Shown: piece by piece, positions 22,101 through 33,191 of the stretch
Numbering within the stretch: position 1 is the stretch's first letter
Layout: the number at the start of each line of letters is the position of its first letter
Assembly: GCA_030620095.1 (NCBI GenBank)
Contig: JAUTXW010002103.1
Location: forward strand, 3,654,001 to 3,718,000
Direction: 5' to 3'
Length of the DNA: 64,000 nt
From: Kuschelorhynchus macadamiae
Lineage: Eukaryota; Arthropoda; Insecta; Coleoptera; Curculionidae
Program-made: the position numbers and the translations under genes
Notes under the pieces: model-generated
Told to the model about the DNA's origin: nothing
The model's input: only the letters and a program-made list of their open reading frames with translations
Databases searched by the model: none

Positions 22101-24126
22101 TATGGGTCTATAATTTGTCCGATACTCAGAGTCACCACCTTTAAACAAGGGACGCATCCTAGCAATCTTCAACTTATCTGGAACCATGCCTTTGGTAAAT
22201 GATAGATTTACCAGAGCTGTCAAAATAGAAGATACTTCTCGCCTAACTTCTTTACACTTCACACTGCAATATTATGAACCCCTGAGGCCTTGTTTTGATC
22301 CAGACCCTGTATGATTGTTTCCACTTCATGGATATTGACTGGAATAAAGAAAAAGGAGCTTGATATGTCACCTTCCTCTTCCTGCAAGGGAACTGTGGGT
22401 ATCCCAGATGACAGGTCTTTACAACGCTTGCAAAAAACTGGTTGAAGTATTCCACCATTTGGTTGTTACTATCCACCAAAACATCATTAATTTTCAATGT
22501 TAAAACACTTGTTTTCTCTAGAGGACCATTGTTTACTACGTTGCTGATCACATCCCAAGTCCTTTTCGCACTTCCAGATGCATCCTGAAATTTTTTCTCA
22601 TAATACTTTTCCTTCAAGTTTTTTCCATCCTTAATAACCATTTTATTGTAAAATAGGTACTTATTTTGTATAGATGTTATAATTGTTTTCCTTTAATCTG
22701 TTGTAGTATACATCTCTCTTAAGAAATCATGGTTCTTGGGATTAGACCGTGGCAAAATGGAATCACTTTCCAAAAAAAGTAAAGATCTCTGAAGATGCCC
22801 CGTGCAATCGAAGGCGGAACGTCGGAAAATGAAGATATTCTTGACATTGTTCCACATCCTCCATGGACTATTGTAAAACTTTGTTTTTATTGGGATAAAT
22901 AAATCCAAAAGTAAGTAAGTAATAAACAGAATTGGTATTGATAATGTAAAGACTTTCAAGGTGGTTATAGTTAAAGTATCAGTATAATACTCGACAAGAT
23001 CATAGTATGGCTTTGTAATGAATCTCCCTTTTACCAGACAGTTAAAATGTGGTAAGTTTGAATATTTATACTTCTGCAGGTAAGTGATTATATATTTTTA
23101 TACATTCATAGATGTTTTAAATAGGGATATATTGGTAAATTTTAGTGAAAATCCTATATGGCAAAACTGTTATTACTCTGGCAGCACAATATTGGTCTCT
23201 CAAGAGAGATTTAAATCATTCTGATATAGCCAGGATTTCAGTCTAGAGAAACATAAAAATGGCAATAGGAGCACCTTAGAAAGACCTCCAGCAACACGTT
23301 TGACTTACAAAACTCATGGTGATGAAGCTAACTTCGTGAAGTTCTTAAAGCAAGATCCATCTGAAATTACTATATCCACCATAAATAGTGTTTCCAGGGT
23401 AACAATGCTCTGAATTTAGAAATTAGGCACCCTACCCTAGAACCTATTCTAAGATCTAGTAATAAAAAGAAAGATGTTACTGTTGGGAATGACAACTAAC
23501 ACACATTAAGTGTAGGAACAAATAACTGCAATATCATAAAATGATAAATAATAAATCAGATCATAAAATGATAAATAATAAATAACATTGTTGGTGCAAA
23601 AATTAAATCATAACTGGATTACGATTACACTTACTTCTTCTTTCAAAATTTTTTGCTCACATCCCCTACAAACAGCTCTGCCACTTTTTGCATACTCAAT
23701 AACATAGTCCTTCAAAGCTATCTTCTTAGCTTTTGCTGCTTCTTTATCAGCTGGTCTCTTTTTACCTTTGGCCCCCTTGGCATCGGGTATTATAACTGAT
23801 GAACCCCCTATGTGACCTCTAATACGATCTTGATCTTCGATACGCAAAGACTCAAAATGTTCAATATCATCGGTGGTTTTTACCCTTTGCTTATTAAAAA
23901 AGCAATCAAAATGGTACCAGTTAGCTTGTTTACCGTCAAAGAGGTAAGACTGAAACAAAAAGCCATTAAATATTTGCGAACTTCATATTTTTTTAAAAAT
24001 GTATGTGTCGCCGTTTACCTGAGTTAAAGTCGCCATTCGTAATACCCCTTGATTGATAGGACTCTTGCAAGCTTTGCATTTTGCGCGACCACTTTTAGAA
24101 TACTCGGCACGATAAGGTAAATCCAT
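15720..24126 (-). CDS. PARP1: PARP1 (poly-ADP-ribose polymerase 1), N-terminal half: Zn1, Zn2, Zn3, BRCT
   Basis: PARP1 senses DNA breaks in the nucleus and makes poly(ADP-ribose). Exons (minus): 24019..24126, 23635..23949, 19883..20070, 17358..17602, 16700..16946, 16335..16548, 15944..16045, 15720..15828. All have GT/AG borders and matching phases, giving 509 codons with no stop. Start MDLPYRAEYSKSGRAKCKAC. Zn1: CKAC with WYHFDC. Zn2: YAKSGRAVCRGC with WHHLTC. Zn3/PADR1: FGALKPC, C, YMC and WAKC ligands. BRCT: FVILGQ to VMAVIADN. Linker ends SVPSKIKLKLKG, just where WGR should begin. The WGR, regulatory and catalytic exons (about 480 aa) were not found on this strand down to 8.3 kb. Introns hold LINE pieces. 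Either the gene is truncated, its 3' part is beyond the window, or the locus is rearranged (see 10896..11140). Confidence 0.92.
17985..19275 (+). mobile_element. 5'-truncated LINE in PARP1 intron 3, with RT ORF and A-rich tail
   Basis: It starts near EQQGFFKSRSAVTNLAVYQN (18005..18075). The main open frame 18152..18946 reads GSYLEWINSYLTERHQQVNV, TSGVPQESHIGPILFLLF, LYAEDLKLYS, VKWCDKNFLKINITKCKS and RSILEYCSVIWSP, the RT palm to thumb order. The catalytic YADD is LYAEDL here, and about 30 residues are missing after KCKSIKVL, so it is defective. It ends in AAAAAATAAATAAATAAA (19258..19275), a typical 3' tail. It is antisense to PARP1. Confidence 0.88.
19062..19103. repeat. (TA)n microsatellite
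   Basis: About 21 uninterrupted TA units lie inside the 3' untranslated part of the LINE in PARP1 intron 3. Confidence 0.97.
20214..21660 (-). mobile_element. LINE fragment in PARP1 intron 2 (RT and 3' UTR with (ATT)n tail)
   Basis: On the minus strand LLILLDYLKAFDTLDHGLL, then LLSGVPQGSILSPLLFIIYT, then VTAYADDTQLYCSF and NLKLNSKKSQLVCV are canonical RT motifs with an intact YADD. The minus-strand 3' end is a run of ATT units (20217..20236). The 5' half of the ORF is missing, so it is a truncated insertion in the same orientation as PARP1. Confidence 0.85.
21830..22660 (-). mobile_element. LINE EN-RT connector and early RT fragment, minus strand
   Basis: Minus-strand 22252..22641 reads KYYEKKFQDASGSAKRTWDV, SVLTLKINDVLV and MVEYFNQFFASV, the region between endonuclease and RT. 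Lower coordinates continue LVNLSFTKGMVPDKLKIARM, PLFKGGDSEYRTNYRPI and SKMMERC, the first RT blocks. Stops and small shifts occur. It may be a 5' piece of the LINE at 20.2-21.7 kb or a separate copy; A-rich AATAAATAAATAAAT near 21690 lies between them. Confidence 0.75.
22783..22825 (+). repeat. Isolated Penelope pLTR remnant with mutated hammerhead core
   Basis: GATCTCTGAAGATGCCCCGT followed by CAATCGAAGGCGGAACGTCG matches the pLTR hammerhead at 10727, but GAAA has become GGAA, which should abolish the core. About 45 bases of the element are recognisable in PARP1 intron 2. Confidence 0.6.
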
Positions 24127-24700
24127 CGTGCTAGCTGCCTCTAAATATTTTCAAAATTGCAAATACAAAAAACTACAAAATTTGGGAAAACAGAGAGCGG
24201 CCGGTAAAATTGAACCACTTATAAATGACAAATATGTCAAATAAAATCTGTCAGTTGTCAAAGTGGGCGGGAAAAGAAGAGCATTTAAATCTCAAACATA
24301 TTTGTGAATTTAACGCCACTTGCGGCAATTTGCTTAACTTGCAACGACGACATTGAGGATGATAAAATAAGAAATTACTTAAAATAAAAGCGTACTACGT
24401 TTTGCAGGTTTTATCAACGGGTGACTAGTGGCAGCGGCAGTAATATTTTTGCTGCAGCGTGTAAAACTATTCCTTCTGCAGCATATAATACCGCTTTATT
24501 GATGGTTGATACCTTTAATGTAATTTTATCGGCAAACCTGGACTAACCTAACGCGTCACGAGACAGATCCACTTAACAGTACAGGTTTTGTTAAAAAATC
24601 CTTGTTTAAATATAAATTTACTTTCTCATACTGCCTCAAAAAAAAAGCACAATCAGGGCTTACCAAAACGCATTACGATTTTTAAAACACACACTACATA
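24127..24700. promoter_or_regulatory. PARP1 upstream region with E2F-like site
   Basis: About 140 bases upstream of the PARP1 ATG, GGCGGGAAA (24266..24274) matches the E2F consensus TTTCCCGCC on the other strand. PARP1 and other replication/repair genes are commonly E2F-regulated, so the site is plausible; it is a short motif and its use is inferred. No TATA box stands out. The rest of the interval shows nothing recognisable. Confidence 0.4.
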
Positions 24701-25830
24701 CAAAACTGTAAGTCTCGATGATGTGGATTACCGGCCACAACACCTTCTTTCCTTGATAAAGTTCGTTTTACGGACTTCGCACCCAACACTGCGTTACCCG
24801 TGTTTTTGATAATTTCTTCTGGGTGCGAAGGCTGGTGCTTCTGTACGATTCCTAAGTTAGTTAGAGGGGTACTCCGGCTGGCTAGCACTATCTACCAAAG
24901 ACGTAGAGTCAGATGTGGGATACTCCTGCGGGCACCTGCGTGACCCATTCAAATCTCCTCAAAATTCAATTAGCGTTTTAGTGCTAAACGTCTCCAGTCT
25001 TCTTCGAGAGCAACACTGTAATTCTGTAATCCGCGAAAACTCCCTCGGGTCCCGTTTTTCTGATTTCCTCGGAATTTTTGGGTTTGGCCCTAGCGTAGGC
25101 TCTTCCAAAGGGTCTCTTTTCTTTCCCTTTGTTTTGACTTTCCCAGAGAGGCGTGAGCGGTAAAAGACCAGGAACCGAATCGTGCGTTGTTTAAATAAGT
25201 ACAAACAACGGGCTCGGGATAGCTTCCTGGACTCCAGACGAAACGCGCCCACTGTTTTTTTGCAGGCTCCTGGAATTCATGTAACCAGGCAAGACGACCT
25301 CCTCTTGCTGGCAAGATTATGTTTTTTCCACCTGAAGACAAGACCGCCGTTATGTGTGGGTTGCAATTTCCAATTATTTAGCTCTAGCCTTACTTACCAA
25401 CTTTTAATCTCTTACTACGGGATCCACTCCACCTCACTACTATATATTTTTAAAATGTTCGTTTTTCTCTTCGATCACCCCCGGCAATTACTTGTTCCGT
25501 TGATTCATAAGATCAAAAGAACTTCCCCGGTGACTTTTTTGTCCCGCTGATTTTTCAATACATGGCCAAGGAACCAGCTGGGCCATCTCCGACGGCTATT
25601 CCATTGTAAACTCCTTCTTAGTCCCACTTAGAAGTGAACAGCTGAATGTTGAAGTTACTACTCCGACTTCCTGCTTCCAACTGATGATGTTTCACCGTTG
25701 CTCTTCCTTTTATAGTAACGAGGAATGGTGGGGATCTCGTTACAGTCACAATTGGGATTCGAACATCCAATGCAACGGAAGTAGAGAATCCTAGCACTGA
25801 GCCACGAGGCACACTAAAAATTTAACGCGA
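24700..25830 (-). repeat. GC-richer repeat-like block ending in a tRNA-derived SINE head
   Basis: Base composition rises well above its surroundings for about 1.1 kb. Several overlapping open frames exist on both strands, but none shows a family signature, so I do not call a gene. The right end is a tRNA-like segment on the minus strand (25745..25812), suggesting that at least the right part is a tRNA-derived SINE or composite repeat. Confidence 0.4.
25745..25812 (-). repeat. tRNA-derived SINE head with A and B box-like promoter
   Basis: The minus strand starts GTGCCTCGTGGCTCAGTGCT. TGGCTCAGTGCTAGG fits the pol III A box (TRGCNNAGYNNGG) and TGTTCGAATCC fits the B box (GGTTCGANTCC). The spacing is about that of a tRNA gene. 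The 3' side does not complete the acceptor stem against GTGCCTC, so this is a SINE head or tRNA pseudogene, not a functional tRNA. Confidence 0.6.
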
Positions 25831-27340
25831 CTTGTATGTATATACATCGTCGAAATAAACGGCGAACTAATAGGTAGACATGTAGCAAAACGTTACTGCC
25901 GCTATACATTTATGTTTTATCCCCATTTTGCCAGTGATGCCACAATCACGCATTGGTCTGATATTAACTTGCTCCTGGGGAAAACTCAAAACCTTACTTT
26001 CGCTAACTTTGCTACGGTACAACAGCAAAACCAACGGTCATTTATGAATTGGTCTCTTATAACGTTTATGGCTCGGTCTCTTATACGGTCATTTTTAAAA
26101 ACGGCCGAAAGTATGACTAAAGAGTTGCTTTTATTTCAATCATTTTTTTCAATTTTCAAAAATTGGTGAATTTCAGCCACTTTTGAAACTACCCGTCATT
26201 TAACACTATTTATAATCGTTGAACAAAACAATATTTTTATGCTTATTAAAAAGTCGCACTTTTTCATTTATATTGACAATGTCACAGAAGACGTACAAAA
26301 TATAATTCTAGTACCAAAAAATAAAAATTTCTTATATCACTTTTGTGAACTCCAAGACGAAATTATTAATTTTAATTTTTAATATTTTATAAAAAAGTGG
26401 CTTGATATTTATTTAAGGCTGAGAATCTTTTTAAATACACAAAAATATATTTTATCATAACCTCTGTTGCGTTGAGACACATTATAAATTATAACTCAAT
26501 TATTTTAACAGTTATATAAAAAATAAAATATACATTTAAAAAATGAATATCCGAAATAGCATTTAAATAACATTTTTTTTTTCGCACTGAATTTAAAGTT
26601 GGAAAAATAATATTTTCGTCTTACTACTAACGATGTATGAGCCTTAAACTAAGTATGAGATTCAGCTCTCGCTCATACAACGGTACTTAGTACTAACATT
26701 GAACAACAAAAAACAACCATCCATGTTTAATTTCTTTAATAGCTAAACATGCAACAACGATATTAACAAAAAAATCGATAATCCTGCCCAGCACTACTTA
26801 TAAAAGAAAGTAAAAATAAGGGATTTTCTCTTTTTACTGTCATATGTTTTTGTTATTGTTATGGTAACTTGACTAGTTGTTTGAGGTAGAATTTTTTTTG
26901 TTTACTTTTTTTTGCATCTATGTGTATGGCTTATGTCTATAGAGTTTTTGTTTATAAATGCACCTCCATCATTATGTTTACATTTGTATAGAATATAGAA
27001 ATTCAAAAAAGTTAATACAATACAAAAGTTTCAGGAGTCATACTTTAATTGTAAGAGCTTTTTATATACCTTTAAAACCAATAAAAGACAACATTACTTT
27101 AATTAAGTTGTAGCAATTTAATGTGTTGAATTGTTTAGTAATCTCCAAATGTGCGGTGTGTCGGTTAAGGTTAGCTTAGCGTCACTAGACCAAGAGGACA
27201 ACCAAAATAATAATTTTTCTGAAAATCTTTAGTTTTACCCGTACTATGAAAAAATACATTTGTATAGATATACCACCTATAGATAGGTAGATATGTATTG
27301 GTAAAAATACAGAAAGTGTTTTTACACATCAATAAGTATG
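25830..27340. other. AT-rich intergenic sequence
   Basis: I see no gene, RNA or element end here. The 85-codon frame at 25912..26169 has no recognisable similarity or codon signature and is not called. Confidence 0.5.
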
Positions 27341-27960
27341 ATAGTTACTGAAGGGTGTCCCCAATGATCTATCTGTTCTTGGGCCTCTGGAGTTCCTATA
27401 TATACACAACCTAAATTATGTGGGTCACAGTTGCAGCTCACTGCTAGATATTTCATGTTTGCAGATGACACTGCACTTGTCTATTCCAAAACTAGTCTTA
27501 AACACTTAGAGGAAATTTAAAGAATTTGAAACCTTCATACCTACCTACTTTCATTTGTTGCGTAGAAACAAAACTCAATGTTGAATAAACCATTTATGGT
27601 TTTTGAGCAAAAAAAAAAGTAAGGCTGATGGTGATCTCAAACTAACAGAGGTTTGTACTCTCTGAAGCCATAAAAGCTCTGTACAATTTACCTTATTACA
27701 CACCAACAGAAGAACACAAATATTCTGTGTGTAAATAACATTAAAACTTTAGAACAAATTAATTCTAATCTAAAGCAAGTCAAGGACTATCATGCATGCA
27801 ATGTAAGAGAAAAAAATGGATTTTAGAAATATTTATGGCAGAACAAAAAAAGCACAGCATTGGAATATTTAATAACATACCAGAAACTGTGAAAAACCGA
27901 AATAAACTCTTGGACAAAATTAACACAACAATGTAGTAAATCATACAAATCTCTATAAGG
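27340..27960 (+). mobile_element. Decayed LINE RT fragment
   Basis: GAAGGGTGTCCCCAATGATC corresponds to a broken GVPQGS block. YFMFADDTALVYSKT (about 27455..27500) is the catalytic ADD motif, and KHSIGIFNNIPETVKN near 27850 is typical of the ORF C-terminus. Numerous frameshifts make it clearly dead. Confidence 0.7.
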
Positions 27961-27979
27961 AATTAATTTTAATAATTCT

Positions 27980-28960
27980 TTATGGACATTGATTACAATG
28001 GTGTAACTGAGATGTTAGTAATGGGTGTTGACTCCTCCGACCCTCTAGGCATGCTTCTAATTAAATTGAATGGAATCTTAGGAATTTGTCCCCATTCTGT
28101 GATAACTGCATATTCAAGTTCCTTCTGGTTACAAGGTGCAGGTATAGGATGTTTCAAATTTTTCTTAAAATGATCCGATACATATTCTATTGGATTCAAA
28201 GTTGGGTTTTTTGGTGGCCATTGCATAATTGGTAAACCAACAAAGATAATCGAGTTCCTCCTAGTCACGTGAGGTCAAGTGTTGTCTTGCATAAACAGGA
28301 AATTGGGTTCCACAAAATAACTGAAAGGTATCACATGTTCTATTACAATATTCTCAAGATAGTAATTAGCATTCATGGATCTCATACGGAGAGGAACTAA
28401 TTCTGTGCAAGCATCAAAGGATACCACTCCGGAACATAACAGTCACCACCAAATGGAATCCTAGCAGATAAATTGCAAGGATCAAACCTCTCCTGGTCGT
28501 CACCATATTTGCTCACGACTATCTGGAAGTTATAGACTAAACCTAGTTACATCTGTGAAGGAAACTTGTTTCCAATCATCCACAGACCAATTTTGATGAT
28601 TTCGAGCAAAACCAAACCTGGCAACTCTGTTCTCTCCAAAACCTATGAATCTTTTTAAAGAAAGAAACTCCCCAAACTTACCTATTACATAATATGATGA
28701 TAAAAAAGAAAATAAAACAAGCATTTCTGATGAATGAATACAACTTCATCCTTTCCATTCTTCAAAATTATTGTCATGTTCTGTGCTGTTTCTACTAATG
28801 ACAAAGGGAGTGTTATGAAAATTGGCAATGATAGAATATCTTAAAAAAATTGGATAATAATTATCAAACATTTTTAAAAACTGAGTAAAATAGAAGAAAG
28901 AAACAAAAATTATCTTTCGAAACCTCCCTAGCGATTTCTGATGATGGCAAAGAAATTACT
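27980..28960 (-). mobile_element. Tc1-like transposase remnant, minus strand
   Basis: Minus-strand ARNHQNWSVDDWKQVSFTDV, then TRFSL (28530..28620), is the first-Asp region (LNW....W..VLFTDESRF). IMQWPPKNPTLNPIEYVSDH and LIRSMPRGSEE (28060..28260) form the C-terminal block (WP.QSPDLNPIE..W...LI.SMPRR). The catalytic SPDLNPIE has lost its Asp (NPTLNPIE), and stops lie between the blocks. Terminal repeats were not found. Confidence 0.8.
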
Positions 28961-29189
28961 GAATTAAGTGTGTTTTAGTATTGGGTGCTATACCAGCTCT
29001 TTTAGAAAAGAAGGGAGAGCTCATTTCTTTACATACCTAAAATATTTTATTTAGTCATACATACTGAGATAAAACTGTACATCTTTACCTTGAAAATAGC
29101 TCATATTTTCAACAAACTTAATTGCTTTTATTTTATGCATATATTAAATATTTGTACACAGGTCTGTTGCATATTACTGTTAAAGATTA
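28961..29189. other. Short AT-rich interval between the Tc1 relic and the pogo element
   Basis: Nothing recognisable. Confidence 0.4.
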
Positions 29190-32100
29190 AGGTAAAAGTC
29201 CCATTTATCGACAGTGTCCCAATCATCGACATTTGTACGCTTAAAATCAAAGAAATAAGAATTCGATGCTCGCTACATCTACTGTCACATAATTATAAGA
29301 AAATTGCAGGTTTACCATGTTAAACATAAAAAGCTTCGGCCGGTAATGCAGAAAATATTATTTCTGGAAATGTTTTCATTGTGCCATTCTACAGTGACAG
29401 GTGTTTTGATGCACATCGTTGTGAAAAGTGATAGGAAACATATAAGTTAATTATAGTAAGTTCTGCTTAAAATATTTAGGTTACTTTATTGAGACAATTT
29501 TATATACATATGTAATATTTAAAATTTATAATTTTTACCAATAATTTTGCATGAAAACTGTATAAATTAAAAATTTCTCACTGTCGATAACTGGTACATC
29601 CGTTTTTAGATTTCGTACCATTTATCGACAGATGTGTCGATAAATGGTTCAATATAGCTTTCTCTTGCTTTATGAATATTAAAAAGACTCTCGTATTTAG
29701 TCTTATCTTTTCTAGATATTTTAAAAATATATGTATTGATTTAACTCCATACCATTTATCGACACCTAATTTTTCGGAATGGTAACAACATAGAATGAAA
29801 GTATTTTGTGTGTCGATATTTGGGTATCAAGTATGTCGATAACCGGTACATAATTTTTTTTCAGTATAAAAGAATAAGATGAACAAAGCCAAAAGATTCC
29901 AATATTCGGAGGAAGACATGAAACAAGCGGTCAATGCTGTGAAAAATGGCATGCCTGCTGCCCGAGCTAGTAAAATTTTTAAAGTCCCAAGAACAACTAT
30001 AATAGGGAAAGTAAACGGAAAAGTGCCAATTGAAAGGAAAATTGGTCCCGATACAATTCTCACTAGTGACGAAGAAAAGCTCTTGGTGAAATGGATGTTT
30101 CACATTGCTAGTTGTGGATTTCCTGCAACGAAACTGCAACTTATAGACAGCGTACAATTGCTATTAAAAAAATTAAATAGGGCAAATAATTTTACTAACG
30201 GGAGACCAGGTCGCCACTGGTACGAAGCTCTTATGAAGAGACATCCAGAACTTTCCCAAAGAGTTTCCCATAATCTAAGCAATGCTCGAGCCACTATAAC
30301 TGAAGAGAAAATCCGTCGTTGATTCGAAGAGGTCAAAGGATATTTCTGTAACACCGTTAATTTTCATATAACATCTTACCCATCTCGGATATTCAACTGC
30401 GATGAAAGTGCATTCTTTTTAAGCCCCAAGAATGATAAGGTTTTAGTTAAGAAGGGCGAAAAAGCAGTTTTCTCATTCATAAACAATGACGAGAAAGAAT
30501 GTCTCACGACACTAGTCATGTGCAGTGCATCCAGGGGAAATTCCCCCGCCTATGATTGTTTATAGTTATAAAAGGGTGCCAAGAGCCGTCATTGATAAGG
30601 TTCCATCTCATTGGGGTGTAGGGCAGTCTGAAAATGGATGGGAAACATTTTATGAATATGTGGCTAATGTTTTTCATCCATGGCCAATAAGATAGAACTG
30701 CCGGTCATCCTTTTTGTTGATGGACACACATCGCATTTGACAATGGCTGTTAGCGAGTTTTGTAGCTCGAATGGAATAGTATTAATATCTTTTATAGCTA
30801 ATGCCACACATATCTTACAGCCACTTGAAGACCACTTAAAATGGAATGGAAAAAGTCTATTCACAACTGGCGAATGCAAAATAATGGAAAAAAATTATCC
30901 AGAGACGACTTTGCTCCTATTTTACAAACAACCATGAATAAAATGAAAAACTTTCCGGACATTATTAAGAATGGATTTAGAACTTGTGGGCTAGTACCAT
31001 TTACGCCAGAAAATATTAATTTTACTAAATATTTTAAAATTACACCCAAAAGTAAAATAAGTGAAGAACCTAACCAGCCGTTTTTAGATTATCTAGAAAA
31101 CAAATATCCCGAAAAAATAGACCTCTTCAAATCTTCTGGAGATATATGGAGAGGCGCCATTGAAGATACAAGCTTATATCATTTGTGGCGCTCTCTAAAT
31201 ATAAGCACAAACAATACCGATCCTACAGTGTTAGAATATGATGGCCAAGAATTCACTGAAGACGGTCCCAACTTACCAGTTAATGAATCAGATATACAGA
31301 CTGACGAACATATGACAGGGGATGAACTTGATATTACGAACTTTCTGAACATTGACAATTTGCAGTTTCCTTTAGTTCCAGGAGAAAATAGTGATGATTT
31401 TGAAGAGATAGGGAGTGATAATAATATTGAAACCATCTGCGGCAGTGATGAGACTCCTCTAACCCATATACATATTAATGATGAGCCTGAGTTAACAGAT
31501 AATGAATTAATCCTTACTGTTGTTGAAAATACTAATGAATGTGACAATTTAAACATGAACAAAACCGATAAATCTCTGACTAGTTCAAATAAAGTAGATT
31601 CCCACTTAACCTTAAATAATACACAAAAGAGGGAAGAAATAATACATGGGTCTCCTAATCAAGATAAAGACAGCGATAAACCCATGAACCCACTAGATAC
31701 AAAAGTAATACAAATTTTAAATGAGGACGAGAAAACAGAAAAAAATAATCCTAAAACTCTTAAAGATATTTTAAACTTAAATAATAAAGAAAACATGGAA
31801 AATATATCTACCAATATGTCTTTAAATGACGAAGAAAATGTACCATCACCATTTAAACAATCGCTTTTTTGGCCGACACCAAAAATAAACGCACCAAAAA
31901 GAAAAATTGGCGAAAAAGTTCCGGCGGTGGCGTCTTCCAAAGAATGGCAGGAATATTTTAAACGAAAAGAGGAAAAGAAAAACCTAGAATTACAGACAAA
32001 AGAAGAAAACAAGCAAAAGCGGAAGGAAAGACGGGCGGAAAAGGAAGAAGCGTTGCAAAATAAAAATAGGTTCAAAAAAAGATAAAAATATACTAGAAAA

Positions 32101-32902
32101 AAAAGATAATATAGAGTCTCTTTCAATCGAAAAAAATATTAAAGAATCGATAAAATCATTTAAAGAGCTACAAGTTAATGACTATGTTATAGTAAGTTAT
32201 AACGAGCAATCACTGCCAGGGAAAATTATCAACATGCGTTGTTGCAACAAAAATAATGAAGAGTATGAGTATGAAGTCTCACACATGGAAAAAAATGGAC
32301 TAAATTGGATTTGGCCACAAAGAAAGGACATCCTTTGGTATAATAGGGATGAAGTTCTTGAAAAAATTATGGAACCAAAAATAAAAAATAAACGCGGGCT
32401 GTACTGCGTTCCGGAGATTTCCGACTCGGTGTTTATATAAATTAAATAAGTATATTTATTACCTATTTGTATTTTATTTGTAAAGTTCAAGAAAAAATCC
32501 TTGTTTTTTTATATTTGTTTTTTGAATAAAAATAAGTTTATGCTAACATTAACATTTAGTTACGATTTAGTTTTTTATTTCCTTTTTTTTGCAACTTAAG
32601 TAAAGTACCTACCTAAAAATATACATTCCCCGGTGTCGGTGTTGCGTACGCACGGGTGTCGATATTTGGTACAAGATGAATTTTCTCATGTCGATAATTG
32701 GGTCAAAAGGTACTTTTCATTTTATTTATTTTTTTTAAATAAAATGTATTTTGCTATTTGAAATATAAATATTGTACAACAATAATCAATATAATAAGAA
32801 TCCGTAGTAAAAATTATAAAACTAAACTCAAAGATATACGCTTTTATGCTCATTTCAATTTAGAAGATCCTCTTAAGGTGTCGATAATTGGGTCATTTAC
32901 CT
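29190..32902 (+). mobile_element. Pogo/Tigger-like DNA transposon with TIRs, TA duplication and subterminal repeats
   Basis: The left end AGGTAAAAGTCCCATTTATC and the right end, which reads AGGTAAATGACCCAATTATC on the minus strand, are inverted repeats of about 24 bases. Both are flanked by TA (29188..29189 and 32903..32904), the pogo/mariner target. Inside both ends is an array of TGTCGATAAWTGG-type motifs (about eight on the left, four on the right). The body carries a decayed transposase. This is a full-length but inactive element. Confidence 0.85.
29879..32440 (+). pseudogene. Pogo/jerky-family transposase, inactivated
   Basis: It starts MNKAKRFQYSEEDMKQAVNA with an HTH (MPAARASKIFKVPRTTI), then a CENP-B-like second HTH region (RPGRHWYEALMKRHPEL). 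It stops at TGA 30320 where RRWFEE would be expected. The DDE core follows: RIFNCDESAFF (30390), ILFVDGHTSHL (30710) and ANATHILQPLEDH. Frame changes occur near 30540 and 30840. The C-terminal acidic/basic extension runs 30841..32085 (ends QNKNRFKKR) and resumes to 32440. The nonsense codon plus shifts mean it cannot make full-length transposase. This family binds element ends and cuts at TA. Confidence 0.85.
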
Positions 32903-33099
32903 TACATTTGTAGTTTTTTTTTTGGGAATATAATATACCTACCGATGTTAGACTTAAATTTGACAATAATTGTTGAATTAACCAAAAAATAATGGAAATA
33001 TATAATACAAAAAAAAAATTTTTTGTCACTTTTAGTAAAATATGTCAAGTTTTTCTTCATAAAGTGTTAGGGAATATTATTTTAGCAAACTGATGGGAA

Positions 33100-33145
33100 C
33101 CCTGTAAGTTGACAAGAGAGGAGAATTAAAATTAGAGATGACTGA
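33100..33145 (+). pseudogene. Possible decayed extra copy of the repeated exon
   Basis: GAGAATTAAAATTAGAGATG (about 33119) resembles the 3' end of exon 1 of the adjacent gene (GAAGAATTGAAATTAGAG|GTGAG), but the donor GTGAGT reads ATGACT. This suggests an older tandem duplicate that has lost its splice site. Confidence 0.35.
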
Positions 33146-33191
33146 TTAAAATACTTTTTTCCAATCATGATACAAATTGCATTTTTTTTAG

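Noticed and set aside
24915..25550. Several overlapping open frames on both strands in the GC-richer block
   Set aside because: Open on both strands because of composition. No family signature; treated as repeat.
25745..25812. Functional tRNA gene
   Set aside because: A and B boxes are present, but the acceptor stem is not completed and the anticodon arm does not fold well. Called a SINE head instead.
25912..26169. 85-codon plus-strand open frame
   Set aside because: No motif, no splice context, AT-driven composition. No support beyond length.
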